Source: Calliopum simillimum
Taxonomy: Eukaryota; Arthropoda; Insecta; Diptera; Lauxaniidae
Reading direction: 5' to 3'
DNA length: 64,000 nucleotides
NCBI GenBank assembly: GCA_951812925.1
Contig: OX638371.1
Span: 79,865,697 to 79,929,696 of the forward strand
Below, piece by piece: positions 1 to 10,440 of the stretch. The position numbers and the translations under genes are program-made. The notes under the pieces were generated by a model. The model was not told the DNA's origin. It was given only the letters and a program-made list of their open reading frames with translations, and did no database searches. How positions within the stretch are numbered: the first letter of the stretch is position 1; every line of letters starts with the position of its first letter.

Positions 1-1780
1 CCATGATTATTATCAACACAACAATACTCTCTTCAAGCTTTCATAAGTTGCAACGACTTCTTTCACATATTAAATATCATTAAATACTAAAGATTTAATA
101 AAAGCAAAAACAACAGAAATTGTGAAAAAATTTTGTGGCATACATTAAGGCGGCGCGTAATGGCTTACAAATCATACAAATGCCACATTTAGTGTCATTA
201 AAAGATCATATTGAATGTGCAACAGAAATCAAAAAACCAATAAAGATTTGTTGTTATTGCCTCAAGTATATAAAATCAATTTTCTTTAGGTAGCTTTATA
301 TGCTTACTACTACTATGGCAAATGCTACTGGTGTTGAGAGAAATCAAAAGGAGCAGCAGCAGCAGCTGCACTTTATGTTGCCTTGCGTCAACGAAATAAA
401 AAATCAATATTAAATTGAAATCAACTTTACAAATTTTGAGTAGGTAATGGAATAAGCATTTACTGCTTTGCAAGTTAACGTACAACAACGAGTTTGAGAA
501 AAATTTGAATGGCTGGCAGCACTCTTCGCCGACAGTCTATTGAATTATGATTTTTTCCAGATATCTATACAGAAATGTTATAATATTAACAAAATTTTGG
601 GTTGGTTGTACAATTTTGGGAAAATAATATTTATTCTCATATTTTCAAAAAATCTACTAATCCCGAAATTTATAAAAACCAATGATGAGATTTACAAATT
701 ACGCCAATTTTTCAAAAAAATTGGGGCAGTTTTCTCATAATCAGCAGTATTTTTCTCCAAAAATCGTCTTACACAAGTGCATATTTTTGCATTTTTGCAT
801 ATTTTCAAACTTTTCCAATTATACAGATTATTAGCAAAAATTTTGTTATAAGCTAAAAAAACCGCTACATCACAATTCATAATTTTTATTAAAAAAAACA
901 TAGCCCAGCAAACAACCAAACAAACAATCAAATAAAGAAACCGCAATTGAAATCAAATATTAAATTTTATCCCAATTTGCGTTGACCCTTTTGCACAATA
1001 TGCGCGACCACACTCAATGTTATCTATTTCACCCAAAAAAAAAAAAAAAAAAAAATGGCTAAGTCAACTGCTAGCCATAGTTCAACAAGTCTTTGATTGA
1101 AAATGCCAAAATCGCACAAAAAAAGGGCAATAAAAGCTACACCAACAGCGGTTGGTGCCCAAATGAAATCGCGTTTGCAAAAAACCGAAAAAGAAAAAAA
1201 TGCTTGATTAAATTTGATATCAGAAATTGCTTGCCAATTGTACGTATCCTAAAATTACCACAGTTATCGCTGCGGCTCAAGCGCAAATATTTACCATTTG
1301 CCTTTTTTTCACATTTCATTTCTTATTGTTGTGCTTTTTAATTTCTTTTGCCTTTTTCTGTTTTTTTTTTTATGTTATTTTCTTCTACTTCGTTTGCTCT
1401 TACTTTGCCATTTCCATTTGAATAGAATTGAAAATAGCAAATCTTGGCAACAGTTTAAATGAAACCGCCGCGACACAAGAGCAATACAATACAACAGAGT
1501 ACATACAGAAACCAAGCCAGGCCAAGTCAATGACATGCAAAGAGATTAATAATGTTGAGCCTTATAGTTGTGGAGGGCACAGCGAACAGTGGGATAAAGT
1601 GAACATAACTACAAGCAAAATAAAATCAAATCATATTATGCAAACGGAAAATATTGCAAAAATCGATTAATACATAAACAGAAAATTACAAAAATATTTA
1701 AAACTACCACTTAATAGTAGAAAATGCAAAAGACTCAGAAAAAAAGCTCTCAAATATCCAAAAAAATTTAATTTTCTAGC
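1..1780. other. AT-rich non-coding stretch
   Basis: No gene or transposon end was recognised here. The stretch holds a short CAG run near 351-366, a 21-base A run at about 1035-1055 and several T-rich tracts. The open frames are short, low in complexity and resemble no family I know. Confidence 0.6.
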
Positions 1781-3130
1781 TCAAAGCGCAATACCACTAT
1801 GTAAATATAAGTTACTACATGACGTATGATTAACATTTACTTAATGTAATAAAATAGTTTTTTGAAGCTCAGATGCCAACATTTCGATGCATTTTAGCGC
1901 TTCGAAAACATGCAGTTCTTTACTTCTAATAATGTTATAAAAGAAATACAAATTTGGTCAATGGCCGCTGAATAAAACACCAAAAATTTTTAGATCAGAG
2001 TAAGCTATTGAAGCTCAGCTGCCAACATATCGATGAGTTTAAGCGCTTTAAAAAACAGATAGTTCTTTACTTCTAATAATGTTCTAAAGAAAATTCAAAT
2101 TTGATCAATGGCCGCACAACATAACACCAAAAATCTTTAATCAAACTAAGCTATTAAAGGTCAGATACCAACATTTCGATGCATTAAAGCACTTCAAAAA
2201 ACAAGTAGTTCTTTACTTCTAATAATGTTCTAAAGGAAATTCAAATTTGATCAATGGCCGCAGAATTAAACACCAAAAAATTTTAGATCAAACTAAGCTA
2301 TTGAAGCTCAGATGCCAACATTTCGATGAACTTAAGCTTTTCAAAAAACATGTAGTCGTTTACCTTTAACAATGTTCTATTAAAAATTCAAATTTGATCA
2401 ACGGCTGCTGAATAAACCAGCAACAATTTTAAATCCAACTAAGCAATTAAAGCTCAGATGCCAACATATCGATGAATTTAAGCGTTTCGAAAAACAAATA
2501 GTTCCTCGATTTTAACAATATATTCTAAGAAATTCAAATTTTATCAATGGCTGCTGAATACAACACCAAAAAATTTTCGATCAAAGATAGCTATTGGAGC
2601 TCAGATGCAAATATTTTGATATATTTTAGAGCTCCAAAAAAGATGTAGTTCTTTGCTACTAACAATATTTTCCAAGAAATTCAAATTTGATCAATGGCCG
2701 CAGAATAAAACTCCAAAAATTTTTAGATCAAAGTAAGGTATTGATGCTCAGATGCCAACATTTTGATGCATTAAGGCACTTCAATAAACATACAGTCTTT
2801 ACTTCTAATAATGTTCTATAAGATATTCAAGTTTGATCAAAGGCCGCTGAACACAACACCAAAAGTTTTGGGATTCAAGTAAGCTATTGAAGCTTTCTAC
2901 CACAAAGCTCAATTTCACTACGAAGACATAAGTTACTACATGACGTATGATTAACATTTACTTGGTATAGTAAAATAGTTTTTTAAAACTCATATGCCAA
3001 TATTTTGATGCATTTAAGCGTTTCAAAAAACCTTTAATTCTTTACTTCTACAAAAGTTTTATAAGAAATTCAAATTTGCTCAGTGGCCGCAGAATAAAAC
3101 TTCAAAAATTTTTAGGTCAAAGCAAGCAAT
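1781..3130 (+). repeat. Tandem array of ~146-bp monomers with a repeated leader
   Basis: A diverged tandem array. Monomers open with CTATTGAAGCTCAGATGCC-like sequence and close with a block resembling AATGGCCGCAGAATAAAACA. Successive starts at 2005, 2151, 2298, 2444, 2591, 2738 and 2884 give intervals of 146-147 bases. A different ~75-base leader containing CATGACGTATGATTAACATT precedes the block near 1811 and recurs near 2932, which implies a higher-order unit of about 1.12 kb. No reading frame spans it. It is satellite-like or a piece of a larger repeat; the family is unknown to me. Confidence 0.88.
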
Positions 3131-4735
3131 AACACTTAAGCCTAAAAATTAATAAATTCTTTTTTGAATTTACCGCCATCGTATCGCCACTGTATTGCGA
3201 CACTAGACACAAAACTACATTACCACAATTGATATCAAATCTAACAGCCTTGGATATATCTACTACTTTTCCCATCAGAGACATGTTTCCTCAATAAAGC
3301 TTTGCGATTTGTTTTGTCGTTACTAATCCTGATTTAATTATTTTTGAATTTTAATTAAAATTCCATGGAAGCAAAAAAAGAATAACCGAAGCGCCTACAT
3401 TGAATTGTTTTAGATCACTTAATATGCGCTGTAAAATCGGATTTCAAAGATACTTCACATACAGAGACAGAAAAAGCACAAAATTTCTGTTTTCTCAGCG
3501 TGCAATTGTTTTCATTTGCCAATTTGGTTCATGTTTCTTTTTTTTTCGCCCCCTCCAAAATTTTCCTTTATATAAATTTGAATTCCATTGAATTTGTTGT
3601 GAAGAAAATGAGAATAAAAATTCTGCACCCGAAAACGCGTTTTCAATTTGTTTAGCATTATGTTGTTGTATTTGGGTTATTATATATGTATGCATTGTTG
3701 TAGTTACCCGCTTAAATGTGTGGGTGGGTGGTGGTGGTGCTACCAATGTTGTTTTTGAGACTGAAATTGATATTGACTTGAATGCGAAAGATTTCATTTG
3801 AAAAAAAAAAGCAAAACAAAAATATTTGCTTGTTTTTGTATTTAAATTTTTTTTCTTTATTTTATTTTCTGTTTTTCATTTTTCATATCCATTTTCAAAT
3901 TGTTACAATAATATTGTGATTGTTATATTTTTTGTTATTGTTCAAACTGCCATTGTAAAATCAGGATTAGGAGAGCGATTTTTCATTTGTTAAGTGGATT
4001 TGTTGCAACAGTTGCTAAAAAATTTAACAAAACGTGCGGAATTTTTTATATTTAATGCTGATAAGTTGGCTGGGTATTATATTCAAAATAATTACTTAAA
4101 ATAAAATTTTTAAAATTTTATTAAATCATCAATCTCATGATTTTTAAGCTTTTATTTGATGCATGTTTCATTAAGCTTATCTGATGATTAGTTTGTATAT
4201 TTTAATTTTAGTGGCATATTTACAAAATATCTGATCTTATCAAAAGTTAATATAATATCTTTGAGTAATCGCATAAGATTTTTGTTGACATCTCCGATTT
4301 TTTGAAAATTGTTGAAAAGTTAGTATTTGACATACATGGTAAAATGATTTTCCAAAAGTTCATCAAAAATTCGACGCAACGTTTAGATTCTCACAAAGTT
4401 GAAAATTTATAGCTCCTTGGCTTTTTATTCGATTTTAGTGAAATTTTCTGGGTTAGTGTAAAAGAGTAAGTGCTTTTGAAAAAAAAATTTCACCGAAAAA
4501 AAAAAATTTAGTAAAGGTATAAAAGATTTTTTTTTTTTCTTTTTTAATGACAATTTGGGGCTTGGAGCACCCTTTTAATTTTTCTTAATAATATGTATTT
4601 TGATTTAAAACTAAATTTTATTATTTTTTTATGCAACACTCAAAATTGTGGTGTCTTCTTCGGTTTTAAAGTTATGAGTTTTAGAAGTTGTTTAATGTTG
4701 TATTTAACATGAGTCGTTGGTGTGCATTCGTTACC
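3131..4735. other. Non-coding stretch without recognised features
   Basis: A/T-rich sequence with T-rich and A-rich tracts. I see no coding, RNA or terminal-repeat signal. Short frames here (for example about 3400-3797) do not resemble known proteins. Confidence 0.5.
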
Positions 4736-4834
4736 GTATAGGGTAGCCACCTTCCGGTATATATTTTCTGTGGCCTCAATTGAATTTTTTTTTTTTTTTG
4801 AATATTTTTGTTGAATATTTTAACCTCTTATAAC

Positions 4835-6051
4835 CAAAGGTCGGCACCACTACATAAACAATAGCTTGTAGTTGTGCAAAGAGAGAAAAAATAAAAACAA
4901 TAAACAAATCATTTTATTTTATTGTCATATCATAATTTATAAAAAAAAAAAAATCAGTTTGCCTGTACACGGGAAAACATGTGTTTCAAAAATTTGTATT
5001 TTTTAAAATTGTATGTAGGTGAATTTTGTTTTATTTATTGAGTTGACAAAGAAACAAGTTTAATACTCAAGCAAGTAGAAGAGGATCAAGGTTTAATTAC
5101 AACAAGATAAACTAGCTAAAAGTGAAGAAGTCCTTCAAATATTTTCAAAGATGTTAGCGTCAAAAGAAAGATATTTTAAAAATCTTTTAGTCTTTTACTG
5201 GTCCATTTCTCGAAGTTGGTATTTTTTATACCATTACTTCAGACAAAAAATATTAAGAAAGGTTAAGAATAGCATTGAAGATATCCGGTGTCATCATAAC
5301 TTTGGCCGCAGTTGGACCATCTTATATCCAGTTTATATCTTCATTGTCCAATTATAAGAACCATTTCGAATTTTTTATAAACTCTAAAATAGTTTGGGGC
5401 TCTTTTGAGCGAAATCTGCAAGAGAAATGAAGAACGGACTCTTCGACGTTAGTATCTTAACAAATTCCACAAAGATGTCTTACGTCAGCGAGCTCGAATC
5501 TTGAGGTGTGCCTTCGTATAAAATAGTGCCCTGTAATGACCCAAAATAAAATTCAGAGGCATCTCTTATCTAATGAGATACTTCCTCTTGTTCTACTAGC
5601 GTCATATTGTGGCCATATCGGCTTCGACGTGGAATATGTTGTCAAATCAGACCATATAAGATTAGCCCACAAAATAAATTTTGAGTCAATGCAAGTGGCT
5701 TCATAAAATATGTTTTAGAAATTGTGTCAGTTGAAGACCCTTTCCTAGCAAGTCCTTCGGCATCAATAATAAAGCAGCTAAGGGTCATACCCGACGTAAT
5801 TTTCTTCATAGAATTCTTATTCTCTATCACGCCAAGATTCTTAAAAATTATAGCCTAATCGCCATTTATACATTTTCTTTTTTAGTGCACATATTTTACG
5901 AATGGGTGACGCAAATTGACTTTCTCAGTCAACTGCTCGATTCATACTGAATGAATATATTTGTATTTTTTCACATAGAAATAAAATTTTATGCTCACAT
6001 TTTGTATACATGAGAACTTTGTTCTCTAGGAGTACCCCTTGCCGACTTTTG
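4835..6051. mobile_element. hAT-like element with 8-bp target duplication
   Basis: The left end reads CAAAGGTCGGCACC and the right end, reversed, CAAAAGTCGGCAAGG. Both are flanked by the octamer CTTATAAC (4827-4834 and 6052-6059). An 8-bp duplication together with YARNG-type ends and a GTCGGCA core fits the hAT superfamily as generally described. No hAT transposase was recognised inside; a non-LTR retrotransposon fragment lies near 5395-5560. It is probably a non-autonomous or decayed copy. Confidence 0.6.
5395..5560 (-). pseudogene. Non-LTR retrotransposon C-terminal zinc-binding fragment
   Basis: On the minus strand a degenerate frame reads ITGHYFIRRHTSRFEL, then a C-x2-C pair (LCGIC), an in-frame stop and a downstream H-x4-C (LHFSC). 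This matches the GHxxxxxH then CxxC...HxxxxC region that follows RNase H in jockey/I/R1-like LINE polyproteins. It is short and interrupted. The rest of the LINE is absent, so clade cannot be given. It lies inside the hAT-like element. Confidence 0.5.
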
Positions 6052-7390
6052 CTTATAACCAAGTTTTTGAAAAATGGGTCTTAAAGATCCTTAAAACCGA
6101 GATATAATGGGTTGGGATGTTCTAAAAAATTATTCCTTACCTGAACACTTAATACTTAACTTAGATGTTGCCACCTATTTTTGTTGTTTGTTTTATTTCA
6201 CAACACAGACTAAACGCAAAATAACTGAATTTCTTATATACTTCTTCGTCACACAGTCTGTAATAAGGGTGGCAACACCGAAAGTTTTGTACTGATTCAA
6301 AAAAGTTTATCTGTGCGTTTCTGAAACCAAATATATGCATTTAGTCAAAAAAGTTAGAACTATGTAAGATTTTTGAAAGTAACCAGGTATCGACCCTTAA
6401 AAAAATTAAGTTTGGATATTTAAAAAGTTTATTTAAAGGAGTTAATATTAGTTTAATTTTTTAAATAAATAGTTTAAGCAAAAGAAAAAACCATGTGGAA
6501 GGTTAGTAAACGGAGAATGACGAAACGGAGAATGACAAAATGTTGCAAAAACAGTAATATCACAATCAAAATAGCAATTTTTTTAAAAAGTTGAAACTGG
6601 TTGATAGCCCCCGTAATTGTTTGATTTAATTATATGAAGATAAAATAATATGTTTGGTTATTTAAAAAACTAACGCGGAGAATGATGTACATTTTGATCT
6701 TTACAAAATTTTTAAACTGAAAAAAAAAAACGCACTAACACTCACTACCAAAAAATCCAAACAGACAGAGCTGGAAATATACTCTTTCGCTTCACTTTTA
6801 GTTCTCTATTTACTCAATATTTAAAAAATTTACAGTTAGAATAAGAAAAATTGAGCAGAGATAGTCTAAACTGAAGGACCAACTTGTATGTATGTCAATT
6901 CTATTTAAAAAAAAATTTTCGAAGAGTTACCACGGAAAAACAGTAGCTGAAATATACATATATGGAAACAATGTCATATAAGTTTTTTTTTTTTAGAAAA
7001 CAACTTAAGAAACGAGCAAATTAAGTGCACTTAGAAGCGGCGAGGGATAGGACAGAGAATGACTTTTAAACACTTTATGCTATAATTTCATAGTAATATT
7101 CTAAAAATTATTTTTTTTAAAGCAATTGAGGCGTTGCGTGCAATAACGCCCCAAGTCGAAAAATGGCATTTCGAGATAATTCAATTTAAAGTTTCTAAAT
7201 GCTGATAAAAAGAACAAACCATCATTTAAACCATGAAAAACAAATTTATTCAATAAAACCTAATAAAATGAGTAAATAATTACCGCTAACACATAATACT
7301 AACGCATATTGACAGAATTATCGAAGAAGGAAAAATTTAAATTGTAGGGCGTTTTTGCATAAATCCATTTGACTATCACTGGAGTAACGT

Positions 7391-7762
7391 TAGCATTTTG
7401 CTTGGGAAACCGGCAAAACTGTTCCGATTTTAATGATTTTTTTTTTAAGATAAGGGGAATGAAATATACTTTCACCCCAATTATTTTTAAATGTGCGTTT
7501 TTGTTTATTTCTTTAAAATTTTAATATTATAAAATGCACGCATACATTTGCATCTAAGTTTTGCACCTGGTAACTTTAGCATTTTGCTTGGGAAACCGGT
7601 AAAACTGTTCCGATTTTAATGGTTTTTTTTTTAAAATGAGGGGAATAAAATATATTTTCACCCCAATTATTTACAAATGTGCGTTTTTGTTTATTTCTTT
7701 AAAATTTTAATTTTATAAAATGCATGCATACATTTGCATCTAAGTTTTGCACTTGGTAAATA
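7391..7762 (+). repeat. 186-bp direct tandem duplication
   Basis: Two adjacent copies begin with TAGCATTTTGCTTGGGAAAC at 7391 and 7577. They remain nearly identical through the GTGCGTTTTTG and TTTGCATCTAAGTTTTGCAC blocks. The close similarity suggests a duplication younger than the terminal-repeat divergence of the enclosing element. Confidence 0.9.
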
Positions 7763-8284
7763 TTTTTTTTGCAAACGGTTATAGAGATTTTAACAAAATT
7801 TGGTACAATGTTCTTTATTAGTATAGCATTAAGACTGGGATCAATTTTAACCCTGTAGATAATCATAGAAAGGCGTAGCAAATGCTTTAAAATTAGAATT
7901 TATTTGGCAATATTTCGCAAACGGTGGTTAAGTTTGGTAGACAAATGCTGATTATAAATAGCGTAAATGTGATGGGATGGCAAGAGTGTCACACCTACTT
8001 TTAAAGAATTGAATATTTTGATTCAATATTACACAAAAGCGGCGCAATGAATTTTAATAAATATTGAAATCAAAAAAAAAAAAAAAAAGTGCGAATTCTT
8101 GTCTTTTTTTGCGAATTTTTTTTTTTTACTCTTTCGACGTTACCTTTTTTTAGATCAAAGATAGGAAAAGACAAAACTTGATAAAAAATAAGGAGATAAA
8201 GTTTCCTTTAAAATGCTTTATTGAAAATTTTCTTAAGCTAAAAATTTATCGAAATATGGCCACTCAAACATAGCAATTTTTTTA

Positions 8285-8540
8285 CCCGGCCGGAAAAATG
8301 GATTTAATTCAAAAGCAAGGTGTTTTACGAAAAAAGTGTACTAGGCAGAAAATGCTTAGAATCGTCCAAAAAATATGTGTGAATTTTTTCGAACACTTTA
8401 TAATTTTTCAAAATTTGGCTAAAAAAAAAAAAATCTAAAAAAAATCACACGTACTCTTTGGACAATTCTAAGCATTTTTGCCATATAAAATTTTTTCGTT
8501 CAGCACCTTGGTTTTATGTAAAAACCGTTTTTCCTACCGC
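8285..8540. repeat. Internal inverted repeat
   Basis: The arm at about 8285-8400 contains CAAGGTGTTTTACG and AATGCTTAGAATCGTCC. It is inverted at about 8440-8540, which reads GGACAATTCTAAGC and CACCTTGGTTTTATG. The same module also occurs inside the element at 19366-20083. Confidence 0.75.
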
Positions 8541-8942
8541 GAATTGATTTATGCAAAAACGCCCCAAGTCGCACTACGCCCTTCTTGCACGCAACCCTTT
8601 AAACAGTATATAAATATTGCTCTACCATATTCTGTGATCGAAATTGGAAGTTGAAATTAAGTACACATAAATTTGAGGACCCAAGCTTTTCAAAAAAGCG
8701 ATGGGCGCAAAAACGCCCTAAGTCGACTTAGGGCGTTAATGCACGCAACGCCTCAATTCATATAGAAGCCCTAGTAAAGTATGTATCTGTATTGAATAGT
8801 TAAAATATCAAATTTTAAATTTAAACATGGGTTTGAGTGCCGGGAGATTGAATGGTACAGGAGAATGTAATAGTATGACATTGTTATACACTTGTGTTCT
8901 TTACAAAACTTCTAACACTTAAAAAAACGCATTTACACTCAA

Positions 8943-10086
8943 TAGACCGGTGCGTTTTGGCCGAAAGTTTAAAATTTGTCGCGCAACCGGCAGAATTGTA
9001 AAGTTTAACTATCGACATGAAGATTGCCGCCACCCTAGCCCTGAGAGATGACGGGAAGGGGTGTCGATATATTTTTCAAGGTTGAAAAACGTGGCTTAAA
9101 AATGCATGCTCATAGGTCCGAAGTGAATCAATTCTCAGCTTCGTAGTAGGTCGAAAACCGAAATCCAAGACATGGATTCTTATGTATTTTTTCCCGTAAA
9201 ATCGAATAGCATCATTAGTTTTCTGATAAGATGTCCATTTTTGGCGTTAAGTGAACTTTTCAGCTCAAAAAAGTCGAAATTTTTCCAAATCCCCTGTTTG
9301 AGCACTCCACGATTGAACAGAAAAAATCTTAGAATAATTTGAAATCAACATTTTGTTAGGATTTTTTCTGACAAATCCAGTGGTACCATTTTTTTGCGCT
9401 ACAACATTACTTTCATTCATGAAAAATGATTTTTTGATTTTTATTATCAAAAAATATCACGAAATCGGGCGTAAATATTTGGTCAACGACGGTTCCCAAT
9501 GTCCGGACGGTTTTTGTTTTTTCGGTGCCCCCTAGTAAATTTTTTTAGAATATTTTTGAAATTTCTTTAACCCATTATAAACAAGTTTTTGAAAAAGGGG
9601 TCAAAAAGACCCTTAAAAACGGGATATAATGGGTTAAGATGTTCACAGAACGTAATGTAGAATCAAGCATGGAACAATATTTTAGAACATCTTAACCCAT
9701 TATAAACAAGTTTTTGGAAAAATGGGTCGAAAAGACCCTTAAAAACGCTATATAATGGGTTAAGTTGTTCACATAACTTAATGTAGAATCAAGCATGAAA
9801 CAATATTTCAGAACAGCTTAACCCATTATAACGCGTTTTTAATACATAAGAATCCATGTCTTGGATTTCAGTTTTCGACCTACTACGAAGCTGAGAATTG
9901 ATTCACTTCGGACCAATGAGCATGCATTTTTAAGCCACGTTATTCAACCTTCAAAAATATATCGACACCCCTTCCCGTCATCTCTCAGAGCTAGGGTGGC
10001 AGCAATCTTCATGTCGATAGTTAAACTTTACAATTCTGCCAGTTGCTCGACAAATTTTAAACATTCGTCCAAAACGCACCGGTCTA
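8943..10086. mobile_element. Foldback-type element with ~248-bp arms
   Basis: Near-perfect inverted arms at 8943-9190 and 9839-10086 begin TAGACCGGTGCGTTTTGG. They share, among others, GATGACGGGAAGGGGTGTCG and CTTCGTAGTAGGTCGAAAAC. The flanks ACACTCAA (8935-8942) and ACACTCAC (10087-10094) agree in 7 of 8 bases, which fits an 8-bp target duplication. The centre holds tandem TTAACCC-bounded units. No transposase is present. The frame at 9861-10181 is only a translation of the right arm. The ends match those of 19366-20083, so they are probably relatives. Confidence 0.85.
9567..9840. repeat. Tandem palindromic units bounded by TTAACCC/GGGTTAA
   Basis: The repeat unit is about 125 bp, starting at 9567, 9692 and 9818; the third is truncated. 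The first two contain a 63-64 bp palindromic block flanked by TTAA, opening CCCATTATA and closing TATAATGGG, with an inner GGGTC...GACCC stem. The spacer between blocks (AATGTAGAATCAAGCATG) is conserved. Confidence 0.85.
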
Positions 10087-10440
10087 ACACTCACTTTCGA
10101 AAAGCAAAACTGACTTGTTCGAAAAAAAAAAAACTGAGTCTCCCCTTTCAACTCAAAAAATTTAGAGTTAGAACAAAATAAACTGAACAACGAAAGACTA
10201 GAATAGGAGCCAACTTCAAATTAAGTTCAATTTAAAAATTTTTAACACATTTGAAACAGATGAGCAGTAACTTAAATATTTGTACAAACAATGTTCAATA
10301 GTTTTTTTTTTTTAAACAAAATATGCGCCAGGAGCAAATAAACTGCACTAAGAAGCAGTTTGGGACAGGCAGGAGAATGAGTTTTTAATGCTTTATGGTA
10401 TGTTATAATTTCAAAGCAAACTAATCAGAAATATTTATTT

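Larger units (their letters stand above)
4736..6115. repeat. Old fragment of the foldback central repeat, split by an insertion
   Basis: Sequence at about 4736-4834 and 6052-6115 resembles the centre of the foldback element at 8943-10086. The left part carries the T-run, GAATATTTTTG and TTAACC block. The right part carries AAGTTTTTGAAAAATGGGTC and GATATAATGGGTT. The two parts are separated by the 1217-bp element at 4835-6051, so an older copy was interrupted. Arms were not delimited. Confidence 0.5.
7128..8754. mobile_element. Terminal-inverted-repeat element, GAGGCGTTGCG ends
   Basis: The left end reads GAGGCGTTGCGTGCAATAAC and then GCCCCAAGTCG. The right end, reversed, reads GAGGCGTTGCGTGCATTAAC and then GCCCTAAGTCG. 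AATT flanks both ends and could be a 4-bp target duplication or part of the repeat, since it is its own complement. The GCAAAAACGCCC motif recurs subterminally near 7345, 8550 and 8706. No transposase was recognised. The interior holds a 186-bp tandem duplication and an internal inverted repeat. The superfamily is unassigned. Confidence 0.72.
6655..10440 (+). repeat. Duplicated ~450-bp host sequence carrying two insertions
   Basis: Sequence at 6655-7127 is homologous to 8855-8942 joined to 10087-10440. Shared landmarks in order are GGAGAATG, TCTTTACAAAA, AAAACGCA followed by ACACTCA, a T-run ending in AAACAA, GCACTxAGAAGC, GGGAxAGG and a final AGAATGA with CTTTATG. Copy A ends at the element 7128-8754 and copy B is split by the foldback 8943-10086. 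The GGAGAATGA motif recurs at about 6512, 6527 and 6673. Confidence 0.6.

Noticed and set aside
9861..10181. 106-residue open frame
   Set aside because: Lies in the right arm of the foldback element and its flank; the arm is palindromic and has no protein family match.
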